Below the pieces are notes generated by a model. It was not told the origin of the DNA and searched no databases. It saw only the letters and a list, made by a program, of their open reading frames with translations. The translations under genes were made by a program, and so were the position numbers. A stretch of DNA of 64,000 nucleotides, from NCBI GenBank assembly GCA_963664945.1, contig OY761822.1, forward strand, positions 1 through 64,000. The letters run 5' to 3'. Source of the stretch: UBA6522 sp963664945. GTDB taxonomy: Bacteria > Pseudomonadota > Gammaproteobacteria > Steroidobacterales > Rariloculaceae. Shown piece by piece: positions 1-8,398 of this stretch. The first letter of the stretch is position 1, and each line of letters starts with the position of its first letter.

Positions 1-1
1 A

Positions 2-619
2 TATTGGCGCCGGAGAAAGCCGTTCCAGGAAATAGTCGCGCTGAAACTCAAGCAATTGGGTCTGATCGAGGAATTCAGGGTCACACCGATTTCAGAACAA
101 CGACAAGAATACGAAGTCAGGATCCGCGCCAAAGGTTCACGCGATTGGGTCGATCTTCCTGACGTCGGTTTCGGCATATCGCAGGTGTTGCCGGTGCTGG
201 TGCAGTGCTTTTATGCGCCGCCAGGGTCCATCGTATTGATGGAGCAGCCGGAAATTCATCTGCATCCAAGGGCGCAATCCGCCCTGGCCGACGTGATGAT
301 CGATGTCATCAACTCCAGGGAAGACGGATCGGACAGAAACATTCAGTTGATCATTGAAACCCATTCGGAACACTTCCTGCGGCGCTTGCAGCGCCGGATC
401 GCCGAAGAAAAGGTTACTCAGGAAAATGTATCAGCCTATTTCGCAAACGTCTCTAGAGCGCCTGCTAAGCTGGATGCGCTGCAATTGGACGAATTCGGCA
501 ACATCCTGAACTGGCCCGAACAGTTCTTCGGCGACGAGATGGGCGACATCGCGGAACAAGCCAGAGCCGCTCTGAAGAGACGCAAGCAGAACAGTCTCTC
601 TTCGGAGTCTGCCACGTGA
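2..619 (+). CDS. AAA ATPase (DUF3696/SMC-like), C-terminal part
   Basis: The reading frame is open to the left edge, so this is the 3' part of a longer gene. It shows the C-terminal half of an ABC/SMC-like ATPase: a signature-like GFGISQVLPV near residue 60, a Walker B segment IVLMEQPEIHLHP about 20 residues later, and an H-loop ETHSEHF near residue 120. This order is that of DUF3696 ATPases, which are common in defence loci. The Walker A part lies outside the window. Its stop overlaps the GTG start of the PIN-like gene, which itself overlaps an RNA ligase gene, so the three are probably co-translated. An ATPase that senses or gates the nuclease is inference. Confidence 0.85.
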   Translation, partial: YWRRRKPFQEIVALKLKQLGLIEEFRVTPISEQRQEYEVRIRAKGSRDWVDLPDVGFGISQVLPVLVQCFYAPPGSIVLMEQPEIHLHPRAQSALADVMIDVINSREDGSDRNIQLIIETHSEHFLRRLQRRIAEEKVTQENVSAYFANVSRAPAKLDALQLDEFGNILNWPEQFFGDEMGDIAEQARAALKRRKQNSLSSESAT

Positions 620-1146
620 GTTTACCGTCCTTGTATGTGGTCGACACAAACGTGCCCAAGGTGGCCAACCTCGCAACACAACCCGATCCGGGATCCGATT
701 TTCCTGACACGTGCGTAGAAGCGTGTTTGGAAGCCGTTGACCATGTCGTGCAGACGCGTGGTTTGATTCTCGATGCAGGTGACGAGATCTATTACGAATA
801 CATGAGACAGCTTTCACTATCCGGGCAGCCGGGCATTGGCGATCGTTTCATGAAGTGGGTACACGACAACCGTTGGAGTCTCGATGCGTCCCAAAGAGTG
901 CCCATCACGGGAAGCGGCGAGTCGTACGATGAATTTCCGTCGCACCGCGGGCTGGAAAACTTCGACATATCGGACCGGAAGTTTGTCGCGGTGTCGAACG
1001 CCCACTCTGGCAAACCGCCCATACTGCAGGCCACGGACAGCAAATGGTGGGGATGGAAGGACGCGTTGGCAGAGTGTGGCATAGAGGTCGCATTTCTTTG
1101 TCCCGACTACGTCGAAACCAAGTACGCGAACAAGATGGGCTCGTGA
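616..1146 (+). CDS. PIN-like nuclease domain protein
   Basis: The GTG start sits in a GTGA overlap with the ATPase stop. The 176-residue product begins with a hydrophobic strand ending in VVDTNV, the usual first acidic position of a PIN fold. It then has acidic residues in GDEIYYEY (about residue 57) and in DISDRKFVAVSNAH (about 117) followed by ATDSKW, matching the spacing of PIN catalytic carboxylates. PIN domains are metal-dependent RNases, often toxins. No antitoxin is adjacent; the neighbours are an ATPase and an RNA ligase, so the likely role is RNA cleavage within a three-gene system. The PIN assignment is by motif only and could be a related Rossmann-like nuclease. Confidence 0.65.
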   Translation: MSLPSLYVVDTNVPKVANLATQPDPGSDFPDTCVEACLEAVDHVVQTRGLILDAGDEIYYEYMRQLSLSGQPGIGDRFMKWVHDNRWSLDASQRVPITGSGESYDEFPSHRGLENFDISDRKFVAVSNAHSGKPPILQATDSKWWGWKDALAECGIEVAFLCPDYVETKYANKMGS

Positions 1147-1832
1147 AGGACAGCTTATTCAAGTTCCCGTCTACCCCGCACCTGGCAACTCTCCCCGGAG
1201 TCGAAATCCGGGACGACAAGGTGCTGGCAGCAATCGAACGCAGCGCGTTTTTGGCCCGCAAACTCACCGTGGAAGAAAAGGTGGACGGGGCCAACCTGGG
1301 AATTTCATTCGATTCGAGCGGGAACGTGCGGGCTCAGAACAGGGGTGGTTACCTAAGACTTCCGGGTTCGGGTCAGTGGCGGACGCTTCAGAACTGGCTC
1401 AGACTTCGAGCGGATACGCTATTCGACACGCTGATTGATCGCTACATTCTTTTTGGCGAGTGGTGTTATGCCCGCCACTCAGTTTATTACAGCCGCCTGC
1501 CGGATTGGTTTCTTGGGTTCGATGTCTTCGATAAACGATCAGGTAGATTTCTGTCTGTAACCCGCCGTGATGCTCTTTGCCGGAAGATGAGTGTCGCTCA
1601 GGCTCCCGTCATTGCCCACGGACAGTTCGACTTCAACGAACTTGTGAAACTTCTATCGAAATCGGCGCTTGCCGATCAGCTGGCCGAAGGCATCTATCTC
1701 AGGTCGGACAGCCGAAAATGGCTTGTGCAACGGGCCAAGGTCGTTCGTCCGGAATTTATTCAATCGATGGAAGCGCATTGGTCCCGCTCAGCGATCGAAC
1801 CGAACCGCTTGTCGCTCGATGCCTGCGGATGA
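1143..1832 (+). CDS. RNA ligase family protein (Rnl2-like nucleotidyltransferase)
   Basis: I chose the GTG at 1143 because it overlaps the upstream TGA (GTGA) and leaves no gap; this gives 229 residues. The nucleotidyltransferase motifs are visible in order: motif I EKVDGANLG with the adenylated lysine (about residue 44), an RGG motif, motif III LFGEWCYA (about 115), motif IV AEGIYLRSD (about 195) and motif V with basic residues in QRAKVVRPEF. That order fits ATP-dependent RNA ligases of the T4 Rnl2 type, which seal nicked RNA. Following a PIN-like nuclease and an ATPase, it could repair the RNA the nuclease cuts; that pairing is inference. A small DNA ligase is less likely, as no OB domain is evident. 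Confidence 0.8.
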   Translation: MKDSLFKFPSTPHLATLPGVEIRDDKVLAAIERSAFLARKLTVEEKVDGANLGISFDSSGNVRAQNRGGYLRLPGSGQWRTLQNWLRLRADTLFDTLIDRYILFGEWCYARHSVYYSRLPDWFLGFDVFDKRSGRFLSVTRRDALCRKMSVAQAPVIAHGQFDFNELVKLLSKSALADQLAEGIYLRSDSRKWLVQRAKVVRPEFIQSMEAHWSRSAIEPNRLSLDACG

Positions 1833-1859
1833 GTTCGCCCAAGTACGGCGCACAAAAAA

Positions 1860-2870
1860 TCAATCCACAACTTCCGGCACGCAGTCGTACGGCCCAACCA
1901 GCGAAGTCGTGCGCGCCATGACGCGCTGACCGGTCACCGGGCCGGTGAAGTACACCGGGTCTTCCGCCGTCCAGTCCACCAACAGGTCGCCTTCCTCGTT
2001 CACCGACAATCGCTCGGTGAACACAAGTTCCGGGGAATTGAGAATGCCCGCGCCGTTCGGCAACAAAACCCCCGACTCGAACCGCGCCGTTTCGACGACC
2101 AAAACCTCGCCCTCCCAGCGGCCGATGGAGTGCCCCAGCGTGCTTGGCTCAACCTCCGCAGGATGCTCCGTCGCCCCCATGTCCACCACGCGGGCCGAAT
2201 CCATGAACTCGGCCTGAATCACCAAGTCCCCTCCCTCCGCGCGAATCTCCACCGTATGGCCAGGCTGATCCCACAGCTTCAGCGGACTGCTTGGACTGCA
2301 GCGCAGCACCGGGCTGTCAAAAACCTCATCGTAGTCAGCGTGGACGCGCGCGCCTTCGGGTGTGAACAGGTGATCGTAGGGGTCCTGTCTCCCGCCGCCG
2401 GGGAAGCGTTTTCGAATCCAGTTGCCGGTCACCGTGCCTGGGTTCTCGCCGGCAAAGTGCAGGTTGAACTGGGTCTGCCGGTTATCGAGTGTCCGGCCCA
2501 CGAACACCCGGCCGTCCGCGTGGGTGCTGGCGCCGAACTCGCAGCCCAGCGGATCGCGCCGGGCGGCGACACCTTCGACGATGATCGCCTCGCCCGGTTG
2601 AAAGCTCTCCTCGGTCACGCCCCTGCGCGACAACTGGCCCCGGCTCGCCATTTCGCAGGTCCACAGCACCGTCGCCCCGGCCTCGTCCTGCGCTTCGATC
2701 GTCAGCGACGAATGGGGGTTGCGGAAGTCGAAACTCACCACGGTGCCTTCGATACGAACCGGCGTGCTCGGATCGTAATGGACCGCAAATCCATGATGGG
2801 CGCCGGCGGGCGCCGCGAGTACAACCGGCATGGCCGCGACTGCCAACAAACGCAGGTATGAATGGTTCAC
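1860..2870 (-). CDS. DUF6152-type secreted protein
   Basis: The 336-residue protein begins with a clear signal peptide (hydrophobic core LLAVAAMPVVLAAPAGA) and then HHGFAVHYDPSTPVRIEGT, the hallmark start of DUF6152 proteins, whose function is unknown. The segment after it (VVSFDFRNPHSSLTIE, about 45-60) also matches that family. The rest is soluble and beta-rich with several cysteines, consistent with export to the periplasm. It is the last gene of a minus-strand run after a Gfo/Idh/MocA oxidoreductase, 66 bases away, and may share its transcript. It converges with the RNA ligase gene; no hairpin with a T-run is evident in the 27 bases between them. Confidence 0.75.
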   Translation of the reverse strand: MNHSYLRLLAVAAMPVVLAAPAGAHHGFAVHYDPSTPVRIEGTVVSFDFRNPHSSLTIEAQDEAGATVLWTCEMASRGQLSRRGVTEESFQPGEAIIVEGVAARRDPLGCEFGASTHADGRVFVGRTLDNRQTQFNLHFAGENPGTVTGNWIRKRFPGGGRQDPYDHLFTPEGARVHADYDEVFDSPVLRCSPSSPLKLWDQPGHTVEIRAEGGDLVIQAEFMDSARVVDMGATEHPAEVEPSTLGHSIGRWEGEVLVVETARFESGVLLPNGAGILNSPELVFTERLSVNEEGDLLVDWTAEDPVYFTGPVTGQRVMARTTSLVGPYDCVPEVVD

Positions 2871-2936
2871 TGGATCCCCTCTCAGATCAGTCCTTATGGA
2901 ACTGCAAGTCCCGCGAACGGGACGCCACTTCTCAAA

Positions 2937-4061
2937 TCAGTCGTCATAAAGCGCCTCCGGTTCAATGGGCAGCCGGACCTCCGTGCCCAGCCGCGCCGAG
3001 CGGTCCATTGCCATGGTCAGCAGCAGGTTCCTGTGGCCGTCCGCAGCGCTGGCATGGGGCGTTTCCACGCCCAGCATGGTACGGCTCAACCACGACAGGG
3101 TTTCCTCGCGCATCGGCCCCCAGAGTTGCTTGTTCCAGATATCGCCCGGAGGGTAGCTTGTGAGGAAATCCACGTGGCGTTCCATCGGCGGCTCGAATTC
3201 ACGGGTCGTATAGCCCGCCGGGAGCGGCTCTTCGGTGGCCAGCACCAGGTCCCGATGGGTGTCCTCGACGTCGATCACGCCCTTGGTGCCGACGATGCCG
3301 ATCTCGATGCCGTACACCGCCCCGGGCCAGACCACCGGCAGCGCCCAGCTTATGTTCATGGAGAAGATCGTACCGTCGTCCATGGTGAACAGGCCGAAGG
3401 TGGAGTCCTTGGTCCCCAGGCTGGCCAGAACCTTGTCGGTGGATCGCGCATAGACGCTGACCGGGGTCTTGCCTTCCATCAGCCACATGGACATGTCCAG
3501 GCTGTGGGTACCGGAGACCACCATGGGCGTGAGGTTGCGGCGGTCGCGGGTCTTTTCGATGGTGGCGATGGGCACCATGCGGTTCATCAGCGCGCGGGTG
3601 ATCACCGAATGCACTTCGCCGATCTGCCCCGCGGTGAGGCGCTCCTTGATGGTCAGGAAGCGGCGGCGGAATCGCTGCGTATAGCACACGCAGGCATCGA
3701 CGCCGGCTTGCTCGATGGCCGCGAGGATCTGCGCCGACTCGCGGGCGTCGGTGGCCAGGGGCTTCTCGATGAGCAACTTGTGTCCGCGATCCACGGCGGC
3801 CAGCGTCGGGGCGGTGTGGTTGTTCTCGTCCGTCAGGATCATCGCGGCGCTGACTTCCCGCCGGCTGAGCAACTCGTCGAACGACGTGGTGAAATAGTCG
3901 GCGTCGGTCTCTTCCGCCAGTTGGCGCCCGGCTTCTTCGCGGGTGTCGCAAAGGCCGAGCCAACCGACGCCGGGAAACTGGCGCGCGCATTGGGCGCGAA
4001 TGCGCCCGATGGTGCCGCAGCCGACGATGGCGAGGCCGATGGGTTCGTGGTTGTTCTTCAT
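2937..4061 (-). CDS. Gfo/Idh/MocA family NAD(P)-dependent oxidoreductase
   Basis: The 374-residue protein has an N-terminal Rossmann fold with the dinucleotide loop GLAIVGCGTIGRIRA (residues 8-22). The family's EKPLAT lysine motif is near residue 98 and a substrate-side CYTQRFRRRF segment near 125. The C-terminal part is the beta-sheet domain used for substrate and oligomer contacts. Members oxidise or reduce sugars, inositols and related polyols with NAD(P). It lies downstream of a TctC-TctB-TctA transporter on the same strand, so it probably acts on the imported compound; the substrate cannot be read from sequence. A second, divergent Gfo/Idh/MocA gene next to a second TTT operon is at 27.2-28.2 kb. 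Confidence 0.93.
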   Translation of the reverse strand: MKNNHEPIGLAIVGCGTIGRIRAQCARQFPGVGWLGLCDTREEAGRQLAEETDADYFTTSFDELLSRREVSAAMILTDENNHTAPTLAAVDRGHKLLIEKPLATDARESAQILAAIEQAGVDACVCYTQRFRRRFLTIKERLTAGQIGEVHSVITRALMNRMVPIATIEKTRDRRNLTPMVVSGTHSLDMSMWLMEGKTPVSVYARSTDKVLASLGTKDSTFGLFTMDDGTIFSMNISWALPVVWPGAVYGIEIGIVGTKGVIDVEDTHRDLVLATEEPLPAGYTTREFEPPMERHVDFLTSYPPGDIWNKQLWGPMREETLSWLSRTMLGVETPHASAADGHRNLLLTMAMDRSARLGTEVRLPIEPEALYDD

Positions 4062-4111
4062 ACCGTTCAGTTTCCGGATGCGCTCTCAGGTTATCAATCT
4101 TCCCCACGTCC

Positions 4112-4240
4112 CCGATCTGCCGCCAAGTTCTCGATTAGTCCCGTGTCCTCGACCTGCCGCCGGACCCTCGGCGCGCCGTCAGGTCCTTGGCCTACCGCCG
4201 GACCCTCAACGCGCCTTCAAACCCTCGACCTGCCGCGCCT
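4112..4240. repeat. Degenerate tandem GC-rich repeat after tctA
   Basis: Between the oxidoreductase and the tctA stop, and running into the last codons of tctA, a unit containing CTGCCGCCGGACCCTC is repeated imperfectly. Copies begin near 4113, 4150, 4189 and 4226. The two central copies are nearly identical over about 27 bases. No ORF with coding character covers it. It looks like local slippage or a family of intergenic repeats and could affect the relative expression of transporter and oxidoreductase. Confidence 0.6.
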
Positions 4241-5713
4241 GAAGATACCGTCGTAGAAGGTATACAGCACCACCAACAGCAGGACCGTGCCCAGCTTCCG
4301 CTCCCAAAGGACGGTGAGAATGCCCGTATCCTCGAAAACGAGCAAGGCGCGGCGCAGATTCTCGTCGGCCAGTGGGCCCAGGATCACAGCCAGCACCAGG
4401 GGCGCCAGCGGGAAGCCGAACCGGTGCAGCACGTAGCCGACAAGCCCCGAAGCGAGCATGACGTAGACATCGAAAATGTTCAGGTTGACTGCGAAGGCGC
4501 CGAGGACGCAGATGGGCAGAATCACCGGCATCAGCAGTGTCTTCGGCAGGCTGAAGAGCTTGACGCAGGGCTTGATCAGCGCGATCGCCATCCCGTACAT
4601 GAAAAAGTTGGCGATGATGAGGCCGATGTAGATGAAATAGATCAGCCCGGGATTTTCCACCTGGATGAGCGGCCCGGGAACCACGCTTTTCAGTTGCAGC
4701 GCCGCCAGGATGGCCGCGGCCGCCGCGTTGCCGGGGATGCCCAGGGCAATGGTCGGCAGCAGCGAGCCGCCGACGTTGGCGTTGTTGGCGACTTCCGAGC
4801 AGACGATGGCCTCGTAGCTTCCTCTGCCCCACTTGGCCTGCTCGGCCTTCGACGCGCGGCGGCGGCCGATGTCATAGGCGAAGAACGACGCCACGTTGGC
4901 GCCCGCGCCCGGGATCGCGCCGATCACGGTTCCGATGATCCCGGAGCGAAACGATGGCCGCAGGTACCTGATCAGCGCGTTCAGTGACGGCAGCACGGGT
5001 CCGACCTCAGACGGAATCTGCGGCGGATTCTTCTGCGGCAACACGCGCAGGATTTCCGACACCCCGAACAAGCCGATGAGCACGGGAATGAAGCCGATCC
5101 CGTCGTCCAGGTAGAAGGAGCCGAACGTGAACCGGGACACGCCGTGAATCGCGTCGAGGCCCACAAAGGACACCAGCAGCCCGATCCAGCCCGCGATCCA
5201 GCCCTTGATGGGCGCCTCCATGGACGACATGGAGCCGCAGATGGCGATGCCCCAGAGCGACAGCAGGAACATTTCCCAGGAACGAAACTGTAACGCCAGG
5301 AAGAGGATGGCGGGGATCAGGGCGATCAACAACAAAATCCCCACCCAGTTGCCCACGAAGGACGCGGAAATCGCCGTCCCCAGTGCCAGACCACCTTCGC
5401 CGCGCCTAGCCAGCTTGTAGCCCTCGATCATGGTTGGCACAGCGTCCGGCGTTCCCGGGATATTCACCAGGACCGCTGAAATGGCGCCCCCGAAGACGCT
5501 GCCGGTGTAGACGCCCAGCATGAACATGATCGCCGTGTATTGGGACATGCCCACGGTGAGTCCGATAAGCAGCGTCATGGCCATGGTCGTGGAGAGGCCC
5601 GGCATGGCGCCCCAGAGAATGCCCAGCGTGACGCCCGCGAGGCACGCCACCCACAGCCAGGGGTCGAACGCAATCAGGACGAGCTGGTCCTGGATCTGGG
5701 CGAGCGCCTCCAC
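4217..5713 (-). CDS. tctA: Tripartite tricarboxylate transporter permease, large subunit TctA
   Basis: The product is 498 residues with about a dozen hydrophobic segments, the normal size of TctA. The family signature of small residues and prolines is present: WGAMPGLSTTMAMTL near residue 35, and GAIPGAGANVASFFAYDIGR near 260 as the internal repeat. TctA forms the inner-membrane channel of TTT transporters, which import organic acids or related solutes handed over by a TctC periplasmic protein. It starts six bases after the tctB stop and is part of the operon tctC-tctB-tctA-oxidoreductase. The C-terminal tail is rich in Arg because it reads into the repeat that follows. Confidence 0.95.
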   Translation of the reverse strand: MEALAQIQDQLVLIAFDPWLWVACLAGVTLGILWGAMPGLSTTMAMTLLIGLTVGMSQYTAIMFMLGVYTGSVFGGAISAVLVNIPGTPDAVPTMIEGYKLARRGEGGLALGTAISASFVGNWVGILLLIALIPAILFLALQFRSWEMFLLSLWGIAICGSMSSMEAPIKGWIAGWIGLLVSFVGLDAIHGVSRFTFGSFYLDDGIGFIPVLIGLFGVSEILRVLPQKNPPQIPSEVGPVLPSLNALIRYLRPSFRSGIIGTVIGAIPGAGANVASFFAYDIGRRRASKAEQAKWGRGSYEAIVCSEVANNANVGGSLLPTIALGIPGNAAAAAILAALQLKSVVPGPLIQVENPGLIYFIYIGLIIANFFMYGMAIALIKPCVKLFSLPKTLLMPVILPICVLGAFAVNLNIFDVYVMLASGLVGYVLHRFGFPLAPLVLAVILGPLADENLRRALLVFEDTGILTVLWERKLGTVLLLVVLYTFYDGIFRRGRSRV

Positions 5714-5719
5714 GACGCG

Positions 5720-6415
5720 TCAGTAGCCCGCGGGCATGGGAATGCCGAATCCATAGCGGAAAATGTTCGCCAGGACTTCCACCGAGACCAGCGCCACGAT
5801 CAGGCAGCGGGCCGGATGCGCCTGCCAGAAAAGCCTGAGGATCCAGGCAACCATGATCACCGAAATCACTTCGTAGCTGCTGATCCTGGCGGTGAAGAAA
5901 CCCAGCGGCAGGCTGAATTCGAAGTTGATCAGGCCGACCAGCAATACGTATGCCGTCACCATGGCCATGAGCAGTGCGGTGCGACGCGCTTCCCCGGTCC
6001 GACCGAAAGCACTGAGACGACGGAACGCCCGAACCCATCGTATCGTCCTGAGCCAGCCGAGCGTGCGAACCCATCGTAGTGCCCTGAGCCAGCCGAGCTT
6101 GCGGACCCATCGCAGCGCGCTGAGCCCGCCTGGCACCTTGATTTTCGCCCCGGCCCGGATCGCGCGCCACCCGAGCGTCACCGCCATGGCGAAGAGGGTC
6201 GCGCCGGTAATCAACGGAAACAGTCCGGGCGCCGTGTAGATGGACCCCGGCACATCGAGCCGGATGGAGAACACTACCGCCAGCGCTGCGAAGGTCGCTA
6301 TGACCAGCGCAGCGGCAAGATCCCTCCCCGCCGCGGGGCGGTCGGATCCTTCCCCGGACTCATCCTCCTGTCGTCCAGGATCGGCGTCGAGATCCGACGA
6401 AGGGCTAGTCGCCAT
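5720..6415 (-). CDS. tctB: Tripartite tricarboxylate transporter small subunit TctB with internal repeat
   Basis: This 231-residue protein has the four-helix layout of TctB. The first helix follows RDLAAALVIATFAALAVVF, then comes the conserved DVPGSIYTAPGLFPLITG segment; two more helices lie near residues 150 and 195. The protein is longer than usual because a 12-residue basic/aromatic unit of the type LRWVRTLGWLRT is repeated about three times in the cytoplasmic loop (about residues 90-130), encoded by a 36-base tandem repeat. TctB is required for TTT transport but its exact job is unclear. The start overlaps the end of tctC by 11 bases, and tctA follows after six bases. Confidence 0.88.
   Translation of the reverse strand: MATSPSSDLDADPGRQEDESGEGSDRPAAGRDLAAALVIATFAALAVVFSIRLDVPGSIYTAPGLFPLITGATLFAMAVTLGWRAIRAGAKIKVPGGLSALRWVRKLGWLRALRWVRTLGWLRTIRWVRAFRRLSAFGRTGEARRTALLMAMVTAYVLLVGLINFEFSLPLGFFTARISSYEVISVIMVAWILRLFWQAHPARCLIVALVSVEVLANIFRYGFGIPMPAGY
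6031..6138. repeat. Three 36-base tandem repeats inside tctB
   Basis: Units at 6031-6066, 6067-6102 and 6103-6138 each begin with G(A/G)ACCCATCG and contain CTGAGCCAGCCGAGC or a close variant. The first two are nearly identical; the third is more divergent. The unit length is a multiple of three, so copy number can change without breaking the tctB frame. The encoded loop lies between membrane helices. Confidence 0.85.
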
Positions 6416-7667
6416 CGTGGATAGGCAGGACGCTATACCCCGGCGGCGGCCACCACTGCTCGAACTCCTCCGGTAGCGGCAGCCCCAGTTCCGCCGCGGT
6501 CCTCGCGCCCGGGATCATCAGATTCTCGAATACGCTCGCTGTGATCGTCTCCACCTGCGCGGCGCGGCGGTCTGCGTCCGGTCCGACCAGCAAGTCCACG
6601 GCAAAGTGGCGCTCGGCAACCTGTGCCCGGAAAGCTTCGGACTCCGTTGCCGCGATGAACGCCGCCTCGACCAGGCTAATCACTTCCGGTGGCGTATCGC
6701 GGCGAATGCCGAGATTGTATGCACCGCTCGGCGGTAGCTGATTCCGAATATCGGGTATGAAGTTGACCAGCGACGGCATGACCTGGCCACTGGGCGTGAC
6801 GATATCCTCAAGGCTGGTCTGCTGCAGCGGCACAAGCTGACCTGCATCCACGTATTGAATGTGCTCGTGCACGCCGCCGCCGGTGATGTCGACCTCGCCG
6901 TTGAGCCCCGCCAGCGTCGCCAGTTGCCCGCTGTTGTAGGGCACGTACCGAAGTTCGATGCCTGCCGCCTGTGCCACGACCGCCGCGAATTCATGCCACT
7001 GCCCGCCGGTCCCGGACGTGGAGATCGTCAGGGACCCCGGATTGGCCTGTGCGGCTTCAACCACATCGGCAAACGTCTTGAACGGCGAGTCCGGGCGCAC
7101 GGACCAGCTCGCCGATCCCGACGCCGCGCGCATGTAGTACCAGTCCCGCCAGGACTCGGAATCGCCGCCGCCACTGATGCGCGAATACTTGTTGAAGTTC
7201 GACGCGCCGAGCATCGTGTATCCGTCCGCGGGCCGGTTCAGCACGTAACGAGTCGCAACCGCCCCCGCCGCGCCGGGGCGGTTGACCACGTTGATCCGCC
7301 AGCCGGTAGCTTCGGCCATTTCGGCGGCCAGCGCCCGCAACATCGTGTCGGTTCCGCCGCCCGGCGAATACATCACGACGAGCGTGATGGGACGTTCCGG
7401 CCACTGCGCAGAAGCCGGCCCCACCAGTCCAACAACAGCCGTCAGCATTAGCGCCGACCACGCCAGCACCGACCGAATCGCCTTCGGCGAGACGCCGGCA
7501 ACGTGCAGGGATCTTAGTGGTGAGCCGATTCGAAGCCGCAATTCGGTATTCCCTCGTTGTAGTGTGACAATGCCACCCGGGATTCGATTCTTGCAAGACA
7601 GCCACCCATGCGCAACAGGAATCGCAGCCCCGCCAGCGCTTCCTGGAACTTTGAACATAATGATCAA
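6405..7667 (-). CDS. tctC: TctC/Bug-family periplasmic solute-binding protein
   Basis: The mature part begins QWPERPITLVVMYSPGGGTD, the standard start of Bug/TctC receptors, and shows the family's GAAGAVATRYVLNRPADGYT loop and a C-terminal GLPLPEEF tail. These proteins capture carboxylates or other small solutes for the TctA/TctB channel. A signal peptide core (LAWSALMLTAVVGLVGPASA) ends about residue 88 of the open frame, so the real start is probably inside it. Candidates are an ATG at 7658 or a TTG at 7541 that gives a 46-residue leader; no strong ribosome site decides. It is first in the operon and diverges from the Phd/RelE-type toxin-antitoxin genes. Confidence 0.9.
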   Translation of the reverse strand: MIIMFKVPGSAGGAAIPVAHGWLSCKNRIPGGIVTLQRGNTELRLRIGSPLRSLHVAGVSPKAIRSVLAWSALMLTAVVGLVGPASAQWPERPITLVVMYSPGGGTDTMLRALAAEMAEATGWRINVVNRPGAAGAVATRYVLNRPADGYTMLGASNFNKYSRISGGGDSESWRDWYYMRAASGSASWSVRPDSPFKTFADVVEAAQANPGSLTISTSGTGGQWHEFAAVVAQAAGIELRYVPYNSGQLATLAGLNGEVDITGGGVHEHIQYVDAGQLVPLQQTSLEDIVTPSGQVMPSLVNFIPDIRNQLPPSGAYNLGIRRDTPPEVISLVEAAFIAATESEAFRAQVAERHFAVDLLVGPDADRRAAQVETITASVFENLMIPGARTAAELGLPLPEEFEQWWPPPGYSVLPIHDGD

Positions 7668-7681
7668 TTAGTTCAAACTAA
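7668..7681. promoter_or_regulatory. Short palindrome between tctC and a toxin-antitoxin operon
   Basis: TTAGTTCAAACTAA is a palindrome with 6-base arms and a 2-base centre, 13 bases before the antitoxin ATG. Its position fits an operator for autoregulation by the antitoxin, as in other Phd/YefM systems. Binding is inference. Confidence 0.4.
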
Positions 7682-7694
7682 CCGACTCTAGGCG

Positions 7695-7976
7695 ATGATC
7701 GAGACACTGATGATGGAGAAAGCCATTCCTGCCGCGGAGGCCAAGACGACCTTCGGCGCACTGCTCGAAAAGGTACAGCGCGAACCACTCACGATATCGA
7801 AGAATGGCCGGCCGGTCGCCGTCCTGATGTCGATGGACGAGTTCGATACTCATCAACGACTCAAGCTCGAGCGGCTCCGCCGCGAGGTGCAAGCCGGGCT
7901 TGCGGACCTGAAAGCCGGCAGGGTTGTCGACGGCGCCGAAGCCTTCGAGATCGTGGATCGAGAACTCGGAGACTAG
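7695..7976 (+). CDS. Phd/YefM-type antitoxin
   Basis: The 93-residue protein has the classic Phd/YefM N-terminal DNA-binding fold: AAEAKTTFGALLEKVQREPLTISKNGRPVAVLMS, with the KNGRPVAVL strand that is nearly diagnostic. The C-terminal charged helix after residue 50 would wrap the toxin. The start could be the ATG at 7695 or the one at 7713. Its TAG shares one base with the GTG start of the RelE/ParE-type toxin, so the two are translationally coupled. Family members repress their own promoter; a palindrome lies just upstream. This is a complete-looking type II toxin-antitoxin pair. Confidence 0.93.
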   Translation: MIETLMMEKAIPAAEAKTTFGALLEKVQREPLTISKNGRPVAVLMSMDEFDTHQRLKLERLRREVQAGLADLKAGRVVDGAEAFEIVDRELGD

Positions 7977-8275
7977 TGCCTCGCTACGACTTTACGCGGC
8001 GGGCGCTGGCCGACCTGCGCAATATTGTCCGCTATACCAGAGAATCGTGGGGCCGGAAGCAGGCGCGAATATATCGTGAGGAGATTGAGCTCGGTATCCA
8101 GAAGCTCGCTCTGTCGCCCGGCCTGGGTCGCGTGCGGGCGGACGTGGCACCCTCCGTACGGTCGTTTCCAATCGCTCGGCACGTTGCCTTCTACGTCGAG
8201 AGCGAAGGCGGGATCACGGTAGTCCGCGTGCTGCACCCGGCCATGAATGTTGCCAGCGCTTTCCCGGAAGAATAG
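7976..8275 (+). CDS. RelE/ParE-family toxin
   Basis: The 99-residue protein begins with GTG overlapping the antitoxin stop. It has the ParE/RelE core: an N-terminal YDFTRRALADLRNIVRYTRESWG helix pair, then GLGRVRADVAPSVRSFPIARHVAFYVESEGGITVVRVLH, the usual beta-sheet ending in RVLH. ParE-type members poison gyrase and RelE-type members cut mRNA on the ribosome; this sequence is closer to ParE by its R-V-L-H ending, but the target cannot be fixed. No lesion is visible, so the pair is probably functional. Confidence 0.92.
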   Translation: MPRYDFTRRALADLRNIVRYTRESWGRKQARIYREEIELGIQKLALSPGLGRVRADVAPSVRSFPIARHVAFYVESEGGITVVRVLHPAMNVASAFPEE

Positions 8276-8398
8276 CCGATCAGGAACTTCCCACCAGAAA
8301 CCGGTCCGCGCTATCCCCTGTGCTAGAATCCGACGCCGATTGACGACGGTGGGGCCACTGGCCTCACTATTACTTTAGGGAGACGCAGAGGATCACGC

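Noticed and set aside
6031..6138. CRISPR array or spaced repeat
   Set aside because: The units are contiguous, in frame within tctB, and have no unique spacers.
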